From Paralichthys olivaceus (lineage: Eukaryota > Chordata > Actinopteri > Pleuronectiformes > Paralichthyidae), in the NCBI RefSeq assembly GCF_024713975.1, contig NC_091108.1, positions 6,935,001-6,999,000 on the forward strand: a DNA stretch of 64,000 bases, given 5' to 3'. Positions within the stretch are counted from its first letter, which is position 1, and every line of letters begins with the position of its first letter. A model generated the notes under the pieces. It saw only the letters and a program-made list of their open reading frames with translations. It did not search any database and was not told the origin of the DNA. The position numbers and the translations under genes were made by a program. Positions 1 through 13,402 of the stretch are shown piece after piece.

Positions 1-1900
1 TAACAGGAACTCATAATTTTAGGAGACGTGACAGGAACTTATAACATACAGTAAGTCGTAAGAGTCCAGATGTTCCGGTTTAAAAAGGTCAAAAAAACAC
101 CAGCAGCTTCATACAGGCTTTGGGTCACAACCAGTTCAGAACTATAACGTGCTACCTTAACAGAAAGACGATCTCCCAACTCACTCAGTTATTTTCCCAC
201 TTCACTTAGGTATTTTTCCATTAGCCCCCTAATTGAGAAATATTCTTATAATAGCCTATAAGTCACAGCAGACTAAATGTGTATCAACAATAATGACTAT
301 AAATAAGTAAACATACATATGCAGGAATTTGTTAAAAGAGTTTTTGGATAAAACCGAACTGGCATTGATCAGATTGGAATCAGGAGCTGCACAAAGCAAG
401 TATCAATCTGTGGGACACACTGGGCAGCTTCTCTGCTTCTCCTCTGTTCTCTCCTCTCCCTCACACACCATAGATGGATAAGAAACAGACAAGAATTTAG
501 TATTTTTAACCCACTAGGTCCTTTTAACAGCACAATAACAATTCAATATGATTTGCGCACATTATCTGCCAACACTTAGGTCTGTTTTATCTACAACAGA
601 TGTTGTCCTCCTTTAAACATCAAGTTACAGTTTCATACCAAACATCATTAATAGAAATGTTAGTTTATTTCACCCTAATAACATCTTAAATCTTTCAATA
701 GTATATTATTACCCACAGGCTGTGTTTCCTAGTACTCTCTTGTTTTTCCTATCTTACCTATTAAGTTTGTCTTTACCCATGCTTATGCACAGAAAACATC
801 CTTACTGATTTCTCCACTTCTCTTCACAATTATAAACGTCCTTCTTGTGGCTCATGTTTAACCAAGCTTCACGTCCCCCTTAAGAGTCTCATTAGGTTAT
901 TAAATATTTGAAACATTCCAGAGGAAGGCTCATACATTCAACCAGGTCTTAAGTGCTTTTTTAAATAAGGCTCATGATTTTTCAGTTAAAGACAAAATGT
1001 CTTTCCTTATGAATTACTAAATCTCTTATTCTCAACCACAACCTACATGTGCCTATTCAATATAAGATCCATCACAGTAACATAAACCACTTAGATCAAC
1101 CCATCTCAGCTGATCTCACACACACACACAGAACTTGACATCATTCCAAAAACACAGACAGCATCCTGTCTATCCTAAATTCTTAAATCGACTCATTCAT
1201 ACTTTTCTTATAGCATGCTTTTCTGGCCGCTCCTTTCTGTCTTTTTTCTTCCAAATGTATGTTACCTCATGAGGTGTAGATATTCAATGAGAGGCTGATT
1301 CAAACATTGTTCGTCAACTATTGTTCAAATGAAAACTTACAATTGAATTTTCCTTCTACACCCCCAGTTCCAAGAACTGACCCGAAATTCACCATGTGAT
1401 TTTCCAGGATTTTAGGCCCATTTAAAACCACCTCCCAGAGGCCTTTTGTTCAAATCTGTGGCTTCTTTCTCTTCAACTCTTATTCTCTCTTTTTCTTTAT
1501 TCCTATTTCTCTTACATTCTTTACTCTTATGTTTTCATTTCTCTTTATTTTCCTATATTGTCTCTTTACTTTTTTCTCTTATCTTCTATTTTCTTTATCT
1601 TTTGTTGTTTCTCTTTACTTATATATTCTCTTTTACCGTGTCTCTTTTTTACATCTTTCCAATTTCCCCTGGGCCCAGGGCTGCTACTTTTCTCCATTTG
1701 TCCTTTTAACCTAATCCGACTATTTCTCAAAGCCAACTTTCACACAGGGACTAATATACACATGTCTTACCGTTAAGAAGGTGAGGGCCCAATCTTCATT
1801 AATCTTGCATGGTGTTATTTAGCTCACCTTATCGTTACTAATCACGCTATTCTACACTTTTTACTTCAACTTCTTATTTTCTTCACTACTTTTCCACTTC
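1..1900. other. AT-rich non-coding stretch with pyrimidine-rich tract
   Basis: No supported gene. From about 1440 to 1660 and again 1860-1935 the plus strand is very rich in T and C, which produces phenylalanine/leucine-rich open frames that I regard as composition artefacts. If the LTR-like fragment at 2.2-2.4 kb is real, this stretch would be its leader and internal region, read on the minus strand as purine-rich sequence, but no gag- or pol-like frame is visible. Confidence 0.5.
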
Positions 1901-2106
1901 TGTTTTTCTTCCTTTCTATCTTCTCTATTGTATCCCCCCCCTTTTGCGTCGTTTACAACGCAATAAAATCTAATTCAGAACGGAGTTTCGTGGTAACATC
2001 AACACATCATGGCATGCTCACACAGATGAGTCTTTTAACGGTGCGACCAAACAGCAAACACACAACAGCATCAACGAACGTACCAGCGCCCAATCATGTG
2101 AGAAAT

Positions 2107-2400
2107 GCTCACCGTATCAGCCGGCTTGGTGCGGGAGTAGGTGCGCTGAAGTTGTCGGCAACACGTCCTAAGATCATGACACCAATTCTTGTTGTTTATT
2201 AGGTGGCGATGATGTGAAGATGATGAAGGAATCTCCGCTGACACTGTCTTACTTGTATAAAAGGTTTATTACAAGAAGTTCAGCATCAATTCAAGCACTG
2301 CAGTCTGCCTGGAGAGAGATTCAGAGCTGATGTGAATCTCTTCTCCCCAACAGCTCCAACTCCTCGTTTATATAGGAGGGTTGTTGTTGTAAAACCTAAT
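2107..2400 (-). mobile_element. Putative antisense LTR fragment (TATA, polyA signal, primer-site-like end)
   Basis: Read on the minus strand, a TATA-like box (2374-2368) is followed about 100 bases later by AATAAA (2270-2265). A CA-type end lies near 2190, a TGG-starting primer-binding-like segment at 2184-2167, and a splice-donor-like GGTGAGC near 2107. This order matches the U3-R-U5, primer site and leader of an LTR retroelement. No coding region and no second LTR are seen in the window, so this may be a decayed or partial copy. The outer LTR edge (possibly beyond 2.6 kb) was not determined. The call rests on motif order only. Confidence 0.33.
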
Positions 2401-5015
2401 GAAACACATATGGGCCTAATGCCCACACTCACTTATCTCAGAAAATCAAAAGCATATGGACCTCCGGATTCTCAGTACCCATCAATCAACCTACCGCTCT
2501 AGACACCACAAAAATCTTTCAGGACACCTTTGACATTGTTTGATCTCATTGTCTCATGATGTTTAATTTCCTCTGTGGGAAATGCTGCTGGAAATCCTGG
2601 TGTTAAGAGGCTGAGACTGAAACAAGTAGATTTCCTTTGGTCAAAGTTGATGTTAATGTTTCCTGGATTCTTAAAAAAAGTGGTAAATGGAAAAGCTTAA
2701 TAAATCTTTCACTCTATTTGCTCAATAAGGGATAAAATGTCCCTGTGTGGCCTCATCTTAGGAAGCAGGAGTCATAGTCATAATATTTAATGTGTCTTGT
2801 TCTGATAGTAACCCTGAACCCTCTTTACAAAACCTACTGTATATGTGATCTTTAAAACAATCAAAACCAGCTCATCTCACTGCTTCATACTGCCTTAAGT
2901 TCAGTCTGAAAAGATCTCATTACGTTTATCTTCTCATCTTTAAGACACCATGGCTACGCTGCAATGGAAAGTTGACATATCTTTGCACTTGAATATTCAC
3001 TTCACTGACATTTCCTTTCTTGGACTGTTTCACTCCATTAGTGCTCTCAGTCAGAAAACATTGGAGGCTTTCACGTTCTTGTTCAAGTCTACTGACATTT
3101 GCTCCTGGCTAACATCCACTTGGAAACAGCAGGTGTCAGGAGGCATTGTCTGCCGGATCAGCATGTGCACTGCTTTGTCTGGGGGCATTGCGACAGGCTA
3201 CAGGCAAAGTAGGCCGCCGCCGAAGATGACTGATTACAACCCAGCCCGCTCGCATGTTTAGAGTTTTGATAGAATCTCCTTAAATTCTATGATCAGCTAC
3301 GTGGAGGAGACCGCGATGACAAAATGGTCGGAGCAGCCCTGACGACGCCCCATGCCACAAGCTTTTTGTCAAAAGCTTCGTAATCTTATGCTGTGTTCAC
3401 ACCAAACGCAAAGCAAATTTTCACATCGCTTTACTTGTGTGAGCAGTGCAAGTTAACACAAACCACAATTATTTGCCCATTGGATGACAAATGCTGCGTT
3501 GTACCTGGAAACGCAGAAGAAGCCAAAGCAAAGAAGCCGTGTCTGGACTGGTGCCGTTTTCAGCGCTAGTTTGATGACCTGCTAGCTTGGGTTGGCCCCA
3601 GAAATTCATTTTATTCTCAATGCTGATTGGCTTTTGCAAGATTGCATCATGCACATTTTGTATGGAATATTTGTGTGGAAATCCTGCATCTCTGCATCTA
3701 TCCATTTGAAATATGTGTCTTTTTGTATTTTTGCATTTTTGAGGTTTTGTTAAAGGTCAGAATGTCTAAATGTGTGCGTATGATGTGCCTTGGATGACAG
3801 TCGGGTTTGCACTTAACATGCAGGGAGGGTTGACTTTGGTTCGATGTCGGACCCTCCATGACCCTTTTGCCTGGGGCCCCTACAGTCCCTTGAAATTATA
3901 TAATCAATGTGTCATTAGCAAACAAAGTTGTGTTGAGGTTTTTTTGTCTTCACTATGAACTGAGCAAATAGAAATGTGCACAGTTCAAACTGTTGTGTTT
4001 GAGTTGATCTGCAATTCAAATCATAATGAGCCAGGATTTCCATCAAGCTAAAGGAGGAAAGAACATTATTCCTTAATGATCCTGACCTAACCTCCCTTAA
4101 TGATCCTGTTACAATGAAAATCCTATTAAGGTCGTACAGCGCAAACAATTTATTTAATTTATTTATCATGTCCGTATGTCTTAAGAGGGTGGGGAAGCCA
4201 GAGGTTTCCATATTTTGAAAATGTACCTCCTGTCCTATAAACAAACTAACAAATTAATTAAAATGATAGGCAAAGAATAAATAAACACAAAAGGTATTTT
4301 ACCTCAAGACATCTGTTTTAAAAAGATGTTAACTCTAAATGTAAAATACTTCTCATGACTCTATTATTGTTAGAAATGTCTCTCTTGGTGTCATCAGCAC
4401 TATATTTCTGGGAACAGCAGCCTAAGTGGTCGTCAAATTGTGGCGTTTGAAACCTGCAGACAAGATTTCAAATAATTTCTTGTGCCAGAAATTTCCCAGA
4501 GCACACATAGGCGACTGTTTCCTCTCGCCAACAAACATACATGAAAAATTCATGCTGATCTCCTTTATCAGAGAGACTGCATCAGTGCTGCAGATTTTAC
4601 AGAACATATAATTATACTTTGTCGAGGAGAGAAAAAAAAAGGGCTTATAAATTGTTCACTTTAATCTAACCACCAGATTGGTTGAAGAGTTTGGAACTAT
4701 AGGTTATTTCCTGTGTTTCCATGTCAACTCGCTCTCAGCAAGACAAACCTTGACTGCTGGAGAAATGTTGAAATACTTCAGAGCAGGATACGTTGACCAC
4801 CTTCCCGACGTCAGCTCTCAGCCAACAGCCGATCTCGTCCCACTCTGTTTTACACCCTACGGTCACAGGCAGAGGGAGCAGCGTGTCAATTCAATTTCTC
4901 AATATAATATCACAAAATGAATTAAAAAATACTCCTGAAACCTCCCAGCATCTATGGAGAACAAAGTAGAAACATTTCAGCAGCCTTTCAAACCACAGAT
5001 CCTACAGAACATACG
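2401..5015. other. Non-coding stretch, nothing recognised
   Basis: The sequence is AT-rich. The longest plus-strand open frame here (2950-3261) has no recognisable domain, no splice context and an ordinary chance length. I see no RNA gene or regulatory block that I can support. Confidence 0.45.
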
Positions 5016-5475
5016 GGCAGTGGTGAGAAGTACATTTACTTTGTTACTGTACTTTTCATGTATCTATTCTCAACTGAAGTAGATTTATTCTCATGTATTT
5101 TTCACTTTTACTCCACGAATATCTTTACTTTACTCTCCACAACATTGTTACGATGCATTGTGTTGCATGTTCACACTGTGTCCTCCACCAAGGAGACCTT
5201 GTTTTCTTAAGTGTGCTTTCGACTGTCACTGCCTCGGTGGAGGTATGAGCTCTACTGGGAGCCATCCTACTTTTAAAAGTCACCGACAACAAGAAAAGAA
5301 CTGGTCCACTGATCCAAACAGAGTGGAGGGAAATGACTAAAAGTACTTTTAATACTTTAATTATATTAGGAAAAATGTTTTACCTTTCCTTGTGCACATT
5401 ATGTTTATTTATTTGTACTTTCACTCGAGTAAAATGTTTGAGTTCTTCTTCCACCACCACACACAGGCGACCTGG
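5016..5475 (+). repeat. Dispersed teleost repeat, split by a second repeat fragment
   Basis: The block at about 5020-5150 and again about 5330-5450 has the repeated TACTTTTA/ACTTTACT phrasing of a very common fish repeat. Between the halves (about 5180-5280) sits a piece resembling the end of another common fish repeat, recognisable by GGAGGTATGAGCTCTACTGG. This looks like a nested insertion. The family assignment is from recall of phrasing and not from a search. Confidence 0.45.
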
Positions 5476-5479
5476 ATAC

Positions 5480-8400
5480 CTTCCTTTTCTAATGTAGCCA
5501 ATAGAGGATATATTTTTATCAATCCCGACATAATAAATCTTTTCAAGTGCATGAAACCAGCTGACAGGTTTTATCCAGAGTCCAGCAGCACTGCCCTCGC
5601 CTTGTCATGTAAATGGATTACAGTAAAAGCTTTTTTGCTTAATGTCCCGCACACCAGATATTTCCATCTTCTGTCCCACATTTTCAGATTCTGTAATTTG
5701 CATTTCAGCGTTGTTCCTTTGTGTCTCGGACGTGGTCTCAGGAGATAAGGTGACAGGTTGGATGTTCGCAGAAGAATGAACGGAGTGGCTCACATCTGAT
5801 ACTCATTAATCACAGGGATGAACATGTCAGTGAGTGTGGGGCTGCAAATATTGTATCTGAAACCATCTTCATCCATGCTGCACAGATGTCAAGAGCAGTG
5901 ATGAAGTGAATTTTTAAAAAAAGTAAGGCATTAATCTCTTCATTTATCCTCAAGGCTGAAGTGAGACCAAAATAAATGTCAGAATATGATCTTGAGAAAT
6001 GTCTTCTTCTGGAAAAAATAAATAAATAAAATGTTGAAACTCCTCAGGCACTATACATTTCCAGGAATGTAAAAATGTTTCAAAAGGCCACGAGAGATGT
6101 CTGAGTAAAAACATCAGCACAGTCTGTCTCCAGCTGAAATCAGGATTCCTGCTCTGAACTCAGCAGGATGTCGTTTATTCCATCACATTTATTCCTGCAT
6201 TATTCTCAATCACTGTGTGGGAAAAGAAGATGTTGATGCATAAACAGAAGGTTGGGTTTGTCCAATTTCAACTACTCCGCTGCATTAACACATTACTTTT
6301 CTTCTTTGTTTTTAAATGTTGGTGCCTTTTCACAGTGGCCACCTTTTGTCCACCATACAGTCATTTACCAGGGGTCTTCATGCCAAAATGGCTCAAGCTG
6401 AGAAAAAGCCAGTTTGTACACACTCTACATTAATATTTGCATTTGGCTCTTTGACTGTCTGTTTACCATTCAAATACGCTCTACATCTCAGGCTTACTGT
6501 GTCACACCCGCCTCCCCTCGATGTTTTTCCCTTTCAGATCTCCACTGCTCTCTCACGAATCCAACTGATTAAAAACCTGATTACATTTTCTCTACATTCT
6601 AAATGTTTGATGTGAGCATTAAGCTCCTGACCTGCATCTGCATGATTTTATGCTGCCACGTGATCGGTTGTTGAATTGCATGAAAAGCAGGTGTATATAT
6701 GTGTCCCTGATAATGTGCTTAATGAGCATACATGTAAAACACGTGTAAATATACAAAGTCTGTAGTTAATTTGAATAATTCATAGTTCTTCTTTAAATAA
6801 AAAATTATAATGATGTTGACATTGCTTTACCTAATGACGATGAGTTTGGTTGATGATTCCTGGATCTTCTCCAGTTATTATTCCGTTACTTGATGTAAAT
6901 TGTGTTGTGTAAGCTTGCATGGTTGGCTTTTATTATATTATTTATATACATGTCATTATGTTTAATGTAAAGTTGAACATTATGTTTTTGGACTCATCCC
7001 TTCATCTCTTGGTTTTGACCTCAGTAGCTCTTTCACCAGTACTTGTTTTGCCCAAAACCAACCAAGGAAGAACAACATGTTTCCTTCTGCACAAACCAAT
7101 AACCTGAGAAATTGCATTTCTGTATCATACAGGTAAAAATAAATGATTTGTTTTGGGGAACTAAAGCAGTGTGAAATTAAAGTATAAAATATTTACAGAC
7201 ATATATTTGTCGAACCTCAATACATTTTAGTAAAGACAAATCTGGAGTAGCTGACTGTCAGACATGTTATAGCAGTAAAATCCCATTTAATAACATAAAT
7301 AGTGGATGCATTATATTCAGACAAATCACTTCCAGGACAACACTCATTGGTTGAATTACACTTAAGACGTTTCTACAACTATTAAAAGTTTAAGTGTCTG
7401 CGGTGAAAAAGGATGTTTCGTGTCATTTTGATGATCCTTGTGAGTGCATGTCCACAAAAAACTGCCTGATTATATAAAACACATCTTCTCTCTGTGGGCT
7501 TCAATCCACGTTAAGGCAAAATTATTCACACCCCAAAAAACAATGCTTTCAAACCGCCCGTGGTCAAGTGCATCTCCGTGTTAGGGGAAGAAATTCATTC
7601 AAGACGATTAAAACTGGCATGTGAAGTGCTGCGTTCAAATTAAAGGGTCTGGTTATAAACTTTCAGTTAACTGTGTTGTCTGTTAGGGATTAGCTGAAAG
7701 AGAGGGACATTTACAGTATCTTCATAAAAGGGCTAAATGGCTGTGCTAAAATAATTGGCATCAGGGATTAAGGGATGTTGTGCTAATTCCACTGTGGTTA
7801 ATGCCGAGCAGATGTTGGTCTCTCTAAACTTTTAAATTTTGTGAGAAGCATTTTAGCATACTGTGTGGGAGGTTTCGAGATGCGGCTCTAATCTTAATTT
7901 AATCAAATCCTAACAGAAAAAAACAAAGGCAGCTTCCAAACAGTATTTCAGATTTCACAGCAGAGACAGTGGAACGTTTATGGGCACTTTGCTGGGGATG
8001 AACAAACAAAACCAATTGCACAGACCCTGCTGCATTAATGACATGACGAACAGGAGAGCTGATGGTCGACCTGATTTAATTACTGAACTTCAGCTGCGTC
8101 TCTATAAATTTTATCTGGCAGGCTGTTAGGATGCATTAAGTCATGGGGGAGTAAAGGGCAACAAAGAAAGACATGAATTCATCAAAGTTGTAGCATCGTT
8201 TGAAACAGGACCCACATAAAAAACAGAACATGTTGGTGTTTGGCAGTTTAACCTTATTTTTGAATGGTTTATTTAATTTGTTTCTTGACATGAGAAATAT
8301 TAAAAGTTTTGAGAGAGGTTTTGTATTTTTGAACAGTGTTGACTTTGTGGTCTGTCTGGTTGTTGCTCCTCCACTTCAGCATCTACAGGTTTGGATGTTA

Positions 8401-9610
8401 AGACGTTAAATGAAGACATTCATGGTTCCCAGAAGATACTCAACTATTCCTGTGATTTGTGGTTTTGAGAGAAATATAACCATGAATGGATGAAGTTTCA
8501 GTGACATTCATGTTCCCCCACAGGAGCATTTCTAAATGTTGATCCCTTCAAGGGTATAAAAGTTTTTGCTTTTGCCACATATGCTGAAATACACTATCTG
8601 GTATCTATCTCCATTACATTACCCGACTGCTAACTTGTACCATATGTCAATATTCATGCCCATGTTGAGGTATACAGTTGTGTGTTAAAGTAAATAGGAT
8701 TTATTGTTTTGTTTTTTGCCTTGTCGAATTTGGGTATTGAGAATCGTGGGAATTTCATAGTATCGCTATCGACTACAAATTTTTGGTATTGTTGTTTGTT
8801 GGATTGATCTTGTAGATTAGATTGCTTCCACATAAACAGCTTATGGTCTGTTCAGTGGTGGAACAATATTCCCATTAGGGAGTTCTCACTTCCAGATGTT
8901 TTAATTCAGATCTCCAGATTTATTGGAGTCTTCAACTGAGGGTGACGTGACAACCTTGATGTCCTGGTTATGAAAAGAGTTTGAGATTAGAGGCATCAAA
9001 GTACGAGGCACCATTATATGATCAGTGTTAAACGTTTGTCCTCTTTCATCCATATAACAAAAGTGACAATGAATGCATGAATTATGGAAACGTTCACGGC
9101 TTCACAGGGAACCGCATCTTTGTATTTGTGTTAATCATGTGGGGAAAAACCATAATGTTGTATTCCCTGGTGCTTCTGCCACTGTTTGCAACTGACAGTA
9201 ATGGCAGGAGGTTGATGATTAATTTCAAACATTTCTTTTCATTCCAAAGTTTTTCGCCCCCCCCTCAACAGGACTCTATTCTCAGGCTTTTATTAAAAGG
9301 CAGCTCTTGAGGAAGCTGAACACACAGCCGCTTAAATGTCACCTCATTTTGGATTAACAGGGACGTTTGAAATGACTCTGGAGTGCTTCCAGAGCTCTGG
9401 TGAGGAAGGAAGTGGATGATCATTTATTAAGCGACATTCGTTCATTTTTCTAAATGGGTTCTTACGTTTTAATGGGATTACATTTTTTTATGTCTACCGT
9501 TCATTATAATGAGGGTTTTTTTCAGTGCCCGGAATTTTTTTTATTTTTTGGCTTAATACAGTTGGTCTATTGAATAGGAATTACAGTTTCTCTATGCGTC
9601 GATAAAGGTA
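5480..9610. other. Long non-coding stretch, nothing recognised
   Basis: There are only short chance open frames, scattered homopolymer runs and AT-rich sequence. No exon with both acceptor and donor plus protein-like content was found on either strand. It may be intron of the minus-strand receptor whose first exons lie at 13-14 kb, if that gene continues leftward. Confidence 0.4.
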
Positions 9611-9624
9611 CAGTAACAGTTACT

Positions 9625-10060
9625 GGTTTTAATTTTTAAAAAATTTAACACATACAAACCTACAATGGCAGTCAATACAGCACATTCCACCACCAAGGCC
9701 CAACAGTCCCCTTAAATTCAATCAAGTTGCACCAAACTGCACACATTCATAGATACCAGTCCTCTACATATATCTGATTTTTTTTAAAAATTCAAGATTG
9801 ATGATTTTTTTGCTGGGAAAAGGTGAAAATGTTGAGAAACACCTTATCTCGCAATGTAAAAGAAAGTGAAAAGAAAATTCGTGAATCCAAACTAAACATG
9901 AATGGGATCCTCCCTGACCCATACCACATCCTTCCACCAAGTTTAGTGGAAATGTGTAACGTTCTTTTTGCATAATCTTGCTCACAAACAAACCAACCAA
10001 CCAAGGGACCGGAATGAAAACATTCCCTTCTTGGCAGATGTAACCGGAATACAACATCTT
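9625..10060 (-). repeat. Dispersed repeat A, minus orientation
   Basis: On the minus strand this block contains the phrase 'aacttggtggaaggatgtg' followed by 'tatgggtcagggaggatcc'. The same phrasing occurs, with divergence, at 11.04, 15.39, 34.59, 50.6 and 53.94 kb. It is an old interspersed family with no visible coding capacity. The copies differ by many substitutions and indels, so they are not recent. Confidence 0.55.
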
Positions 10061-10739
10061 CTTGGTCCCGTTACCATCAGGAGTCAATCACGGCTCATTG
10101 TTATCAATTCACAAAGGAGACGTTTTCTCTTCTCTGCAGGATTCTCCAACTCTGCGTGATTACATGCTGCCTGCAGGTTGGCATTACGCTGATGGAAGCA
10201 CATACACACCCAGTTCAGCAGTGAAATTCATCAGCAGGCGTGTGTCCGTGCAATAAGCAGTGAATGACCGCTTCGCACCAAAGTGTCACTCCAGCGTTCA
10301 AAGTCATCACGGATGATTAAGATCAAATCAGTGTGGAAATGTTAAAGTTCATCACTCTCGCGGAGGGGAGTCGGAAGAGTGATGTTAATTCTGAAGCGGT
10401 TTCTGATGAAGTGGCGAGCGGATTCACAGGTGCAGTACGGTGTGGAGACACGCGGTGCGGCCCCTCTGGGAGACGCCAAGTTCATTAGAATATAATGAGG
10501 TCAATGAGTCCGATCGGAAGGACAGGCAGGTGAGGCCTCACCAGGAGATAGAACAGGTGTCAGTGTGTGTATAAGATCGGTGTGATGAAGATAACATGGT
10601 GTTCCATCACTGCGTCCGTGTACACAGGCAGTAAGATAAAAAAACTCTTTTATTGTCCCACTCATGGAAATGAACCACCGCCACAACAAACCAGCAGTGG
10701 TGGCTGAGGTACTTGAGCCAAAACCCAATATAAGAATAC

Positions 10740-11020
10740 TCAGTTACTTAGTTAAGGTCCAGTATAGTACTGGCCACCAAATCTAGTATCCAAAGTAAAA
10801 GTATTCAGTCTGTCAGTGTTGTATTATTATTACTGGATGATTTGTTTTTTGAAAGCTGTACTTTCATGTTGTAGCTGTTCAATCAGGAGCTAATTTGAAT
10901 GTTTCAACCTAAACCAGTGCAACATCTTTTATACACTGATCATGTTAGAAATGTTGTATCAAAGGAACTGTAAGTGTGGCTTTGAAGTAAATGGACTTAA
11001 GTAAAATGTATTTACTGGTT
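10740..11020 (+). repeat. Dispersed repeat related to the 5.0-5.5 kb family
   Basis: Phrases such as 'agtaaaagtattcagtctg' and 'gtaaaatgtatttactgg' match the style of the common fish repeat seen at 5.0-5.5 kb. The copy is degenerate and non-coding, and its borders are approximate. Confidence 0.4.
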
Positions 11021-11039
11021 TCTTTAATTTCAAGTAAGA

Positions 11040-11350
11040 TTAGGTAAAAACTACTGGATGGATTATCATGAAACTAAGTGGACAGATGCAGTTTAGGTCC
11101 GGAAAGAACTTGTCAAAAGTTGGTGCAGATCTGAATCAGGGGGAGGATCCAGGATATTTTTTCACTTTCATTGACGTAAGGAATTTTTCATTGATTTCTC
11201 AGAGAATAATTTGTGGATCTTTGTGACAAAATCAGGCAAGTTCAGAGGACAGGTATTTATGAGCAGTTAGTTGCAGATCAAAATGAAAATCCAGATCTAG
11301 TGAATTGTATGTGTTTTAAGGGGTCTGGCGGGCCCTGATGGAGGAATGTG
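11040..11350 (+). repeat. Dispersed repeat A, plus orientation
   Basis: This copy includes 'ggtgcagatctgaatcaggg' and 'aaaatccagatctagtgaat', shared with the copies at 15.39 and 34.59 kb, and ends near a 'ggaatgtgctctac' phrase. It is non-coding and diverged. Confidence 0.55.
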
Positions 11351-13143
11351 CTCTACATTCTATTCTTCTTCTGAAACGAGTACTGGGGAATATGAAATAG
11401 AAAAACTCAAGAAAAACAAGATAATTATTTCAAACAGTATTTGGTACCGATATAAATCTAACTCCTTTCCACCTCTGCAACAAGGGATTTCTTTTCTGTT
11501 GAAATATATATCTATATATAGCAGAGTCTGGATCATTGTGTGTAAACAACACCATTTCAAACAGGAGTATTTTTAGACTTAAAACAGAAATCTCCTCTGA
11601 AAAAATGTATTTAAATTATTGTTTTGGAGCTGAAATTATGTGTCAGTAAATCAATACCTCAGCGGACAGAAAGATAATCTGTAACTTCTTTGATAATCCA
11701 ATAATCTTTTCAGACCTTTTTCAAGTATAAATGTTTAATACTCACTGGCTCCAGCTGCTCTGTGGAGATTATTTGCTGCTGTGCTTTGTCATTTTGGAAA
11801 ATAAACAGTCTTTTGTGGGATTTAGGACGGTTGGCTCAAGAAAACAGAAGAAATCACCCTCGGGATCGGGGGAATTTTTATGGTCATGGCATAGTATACA
11901 AATCAACTGACTGATTAAATGAGAAAATAATTGGCAGAACAGTATACAATGCCAGTGTGAAGTGTTCCCTACACCACAGAGTAGATATACTCCATTACAA
12001 GTGATCGTCATGTATTCAAAATTATATTCAAATAAAAGTAGTATTAGTGAATGTTACATATTATTGTTTACTAGTCATCATTTTACTGTTGAAACTGCGT
12101 AAGATGGATCTTTTACTGCTGTATTCACAGTCTTATGGTTCAATATGGCTTTTCCCAAACTTCCAATGGATCAGAAGATAAAGCTGAAGTGTCGTGAGAT
12201 AACTTGAGAGAGAGGAAAGAAAACAGAAGTTCCAACAAAATCTTATTCGACTATTTCTCTGATATCTGAAAAATTCTCCTTCTTTGGGCCTCAAACTGTT
12301 GAAACAGTTTGAAAGGTTCACAGTCGTAAGATGATCTGAGAGGTTCCCACTAACATTTGTTGGTTGAGCTGACAATTAAGAAGCTGTTTTCAGACATGCA
12401 CTGAACTCCTGACGTCTCCCTGAAATTATCCAGAGGGGCTGTATGTGACAACATTAATGTCGGAGTCAGTTCCTCCAGATATTTTCCTGAACTTTTCACC
12501 TGTCATAATGAGCCCATGTGAGAATGCAGCCAGAAAAACACATATGTGCTTTAAATGGCAAAGTCTGAAGAGTTCATGTCGGACAACAGCTTGAGAGATA
12601 TGACAAGGTTCAGGCTCTGGTCACTTGTTTGAGATAAAAAAGGCACATCGATTGGAAATCACAGTTGTTTTTTTATTTTAACAGTGGTTTGTGTTGTTTT
12701 AACTTATCATATATTTTATCTGATAACTAAACCCTCAAACACTCTGGTTAAGTATTTCAAAATTGGAAATAGAGTTCCAACATCCTATACAATGTTTCAG
12801 AATTAAAACTTTAAAACAAACATTAGTTTAATTAAATTCTCTAACAAAAGTGATTTAAGCATGATTGTATTTCGTCAAAGGGAGTTCTCAACATTGTGAC
12901 TGCATTTTAACAGCTGTCGGCCTCTCACATGAAGTCACGTGGGGTTCTGGCACATGCATCTGTGGCTCATCAAATTAACAAAGTTTAACATGAGGTCTTC
13001 TCATGCAAACATCATTCCACAAAGAAGAAAACACCACAAACCACGAGGTTAAAGGTCTGAGCCGAAACTTTACGATACATCATCTGCCTCCATGGAGGAA
13101 TTTATCATGAAAACCCTCTGTGGGTATTAAAACTCTATTGCAG

Positions 13144-13168
13144 ACACACACACACACACACACACACA
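13144..13168. repeat. (CA)n microsatellite
   Basis: An uninterrupted CA dinucleotide run lies immediately downstream (minus strand) of receptor exon 2. It accounts for the cysteine/valine-repeat open frame seen there. Confidence 0.9.
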
Positions 13169-13193
13169 GCAGCAGCATCACACATAAACCCAC

Positions 13194-13345
13194 CGCTGTG
13201 GTCGCTCTGGTTTTGCGCCTCGCTCCTCCTCATCTGGCTGCAAATTTCCCGAGCCCGCAGGTGCTGCTGGATGATGGCGCAGTCCGGGTGGATCGCTTCA
13301 GCCTGAAAAAACACGACACACACCAAAGTTATCTACAATAAAGCA

Positions 13346-13402
<57 letters not shown>

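Noticed and set aside
1446-1776. Overlapping plus-strand frames rich in F, L and S, looking like membrane segments
   Set aside because: They arise from a CT-rich tract; all frames of such a tract look hydrophobic, and no splice or start context supports a gene.
2950-3261. 103-codon plus-strand open frame
   Set aside because: No recognisable motif, no exon context and ordinary chance length for this much DNA.
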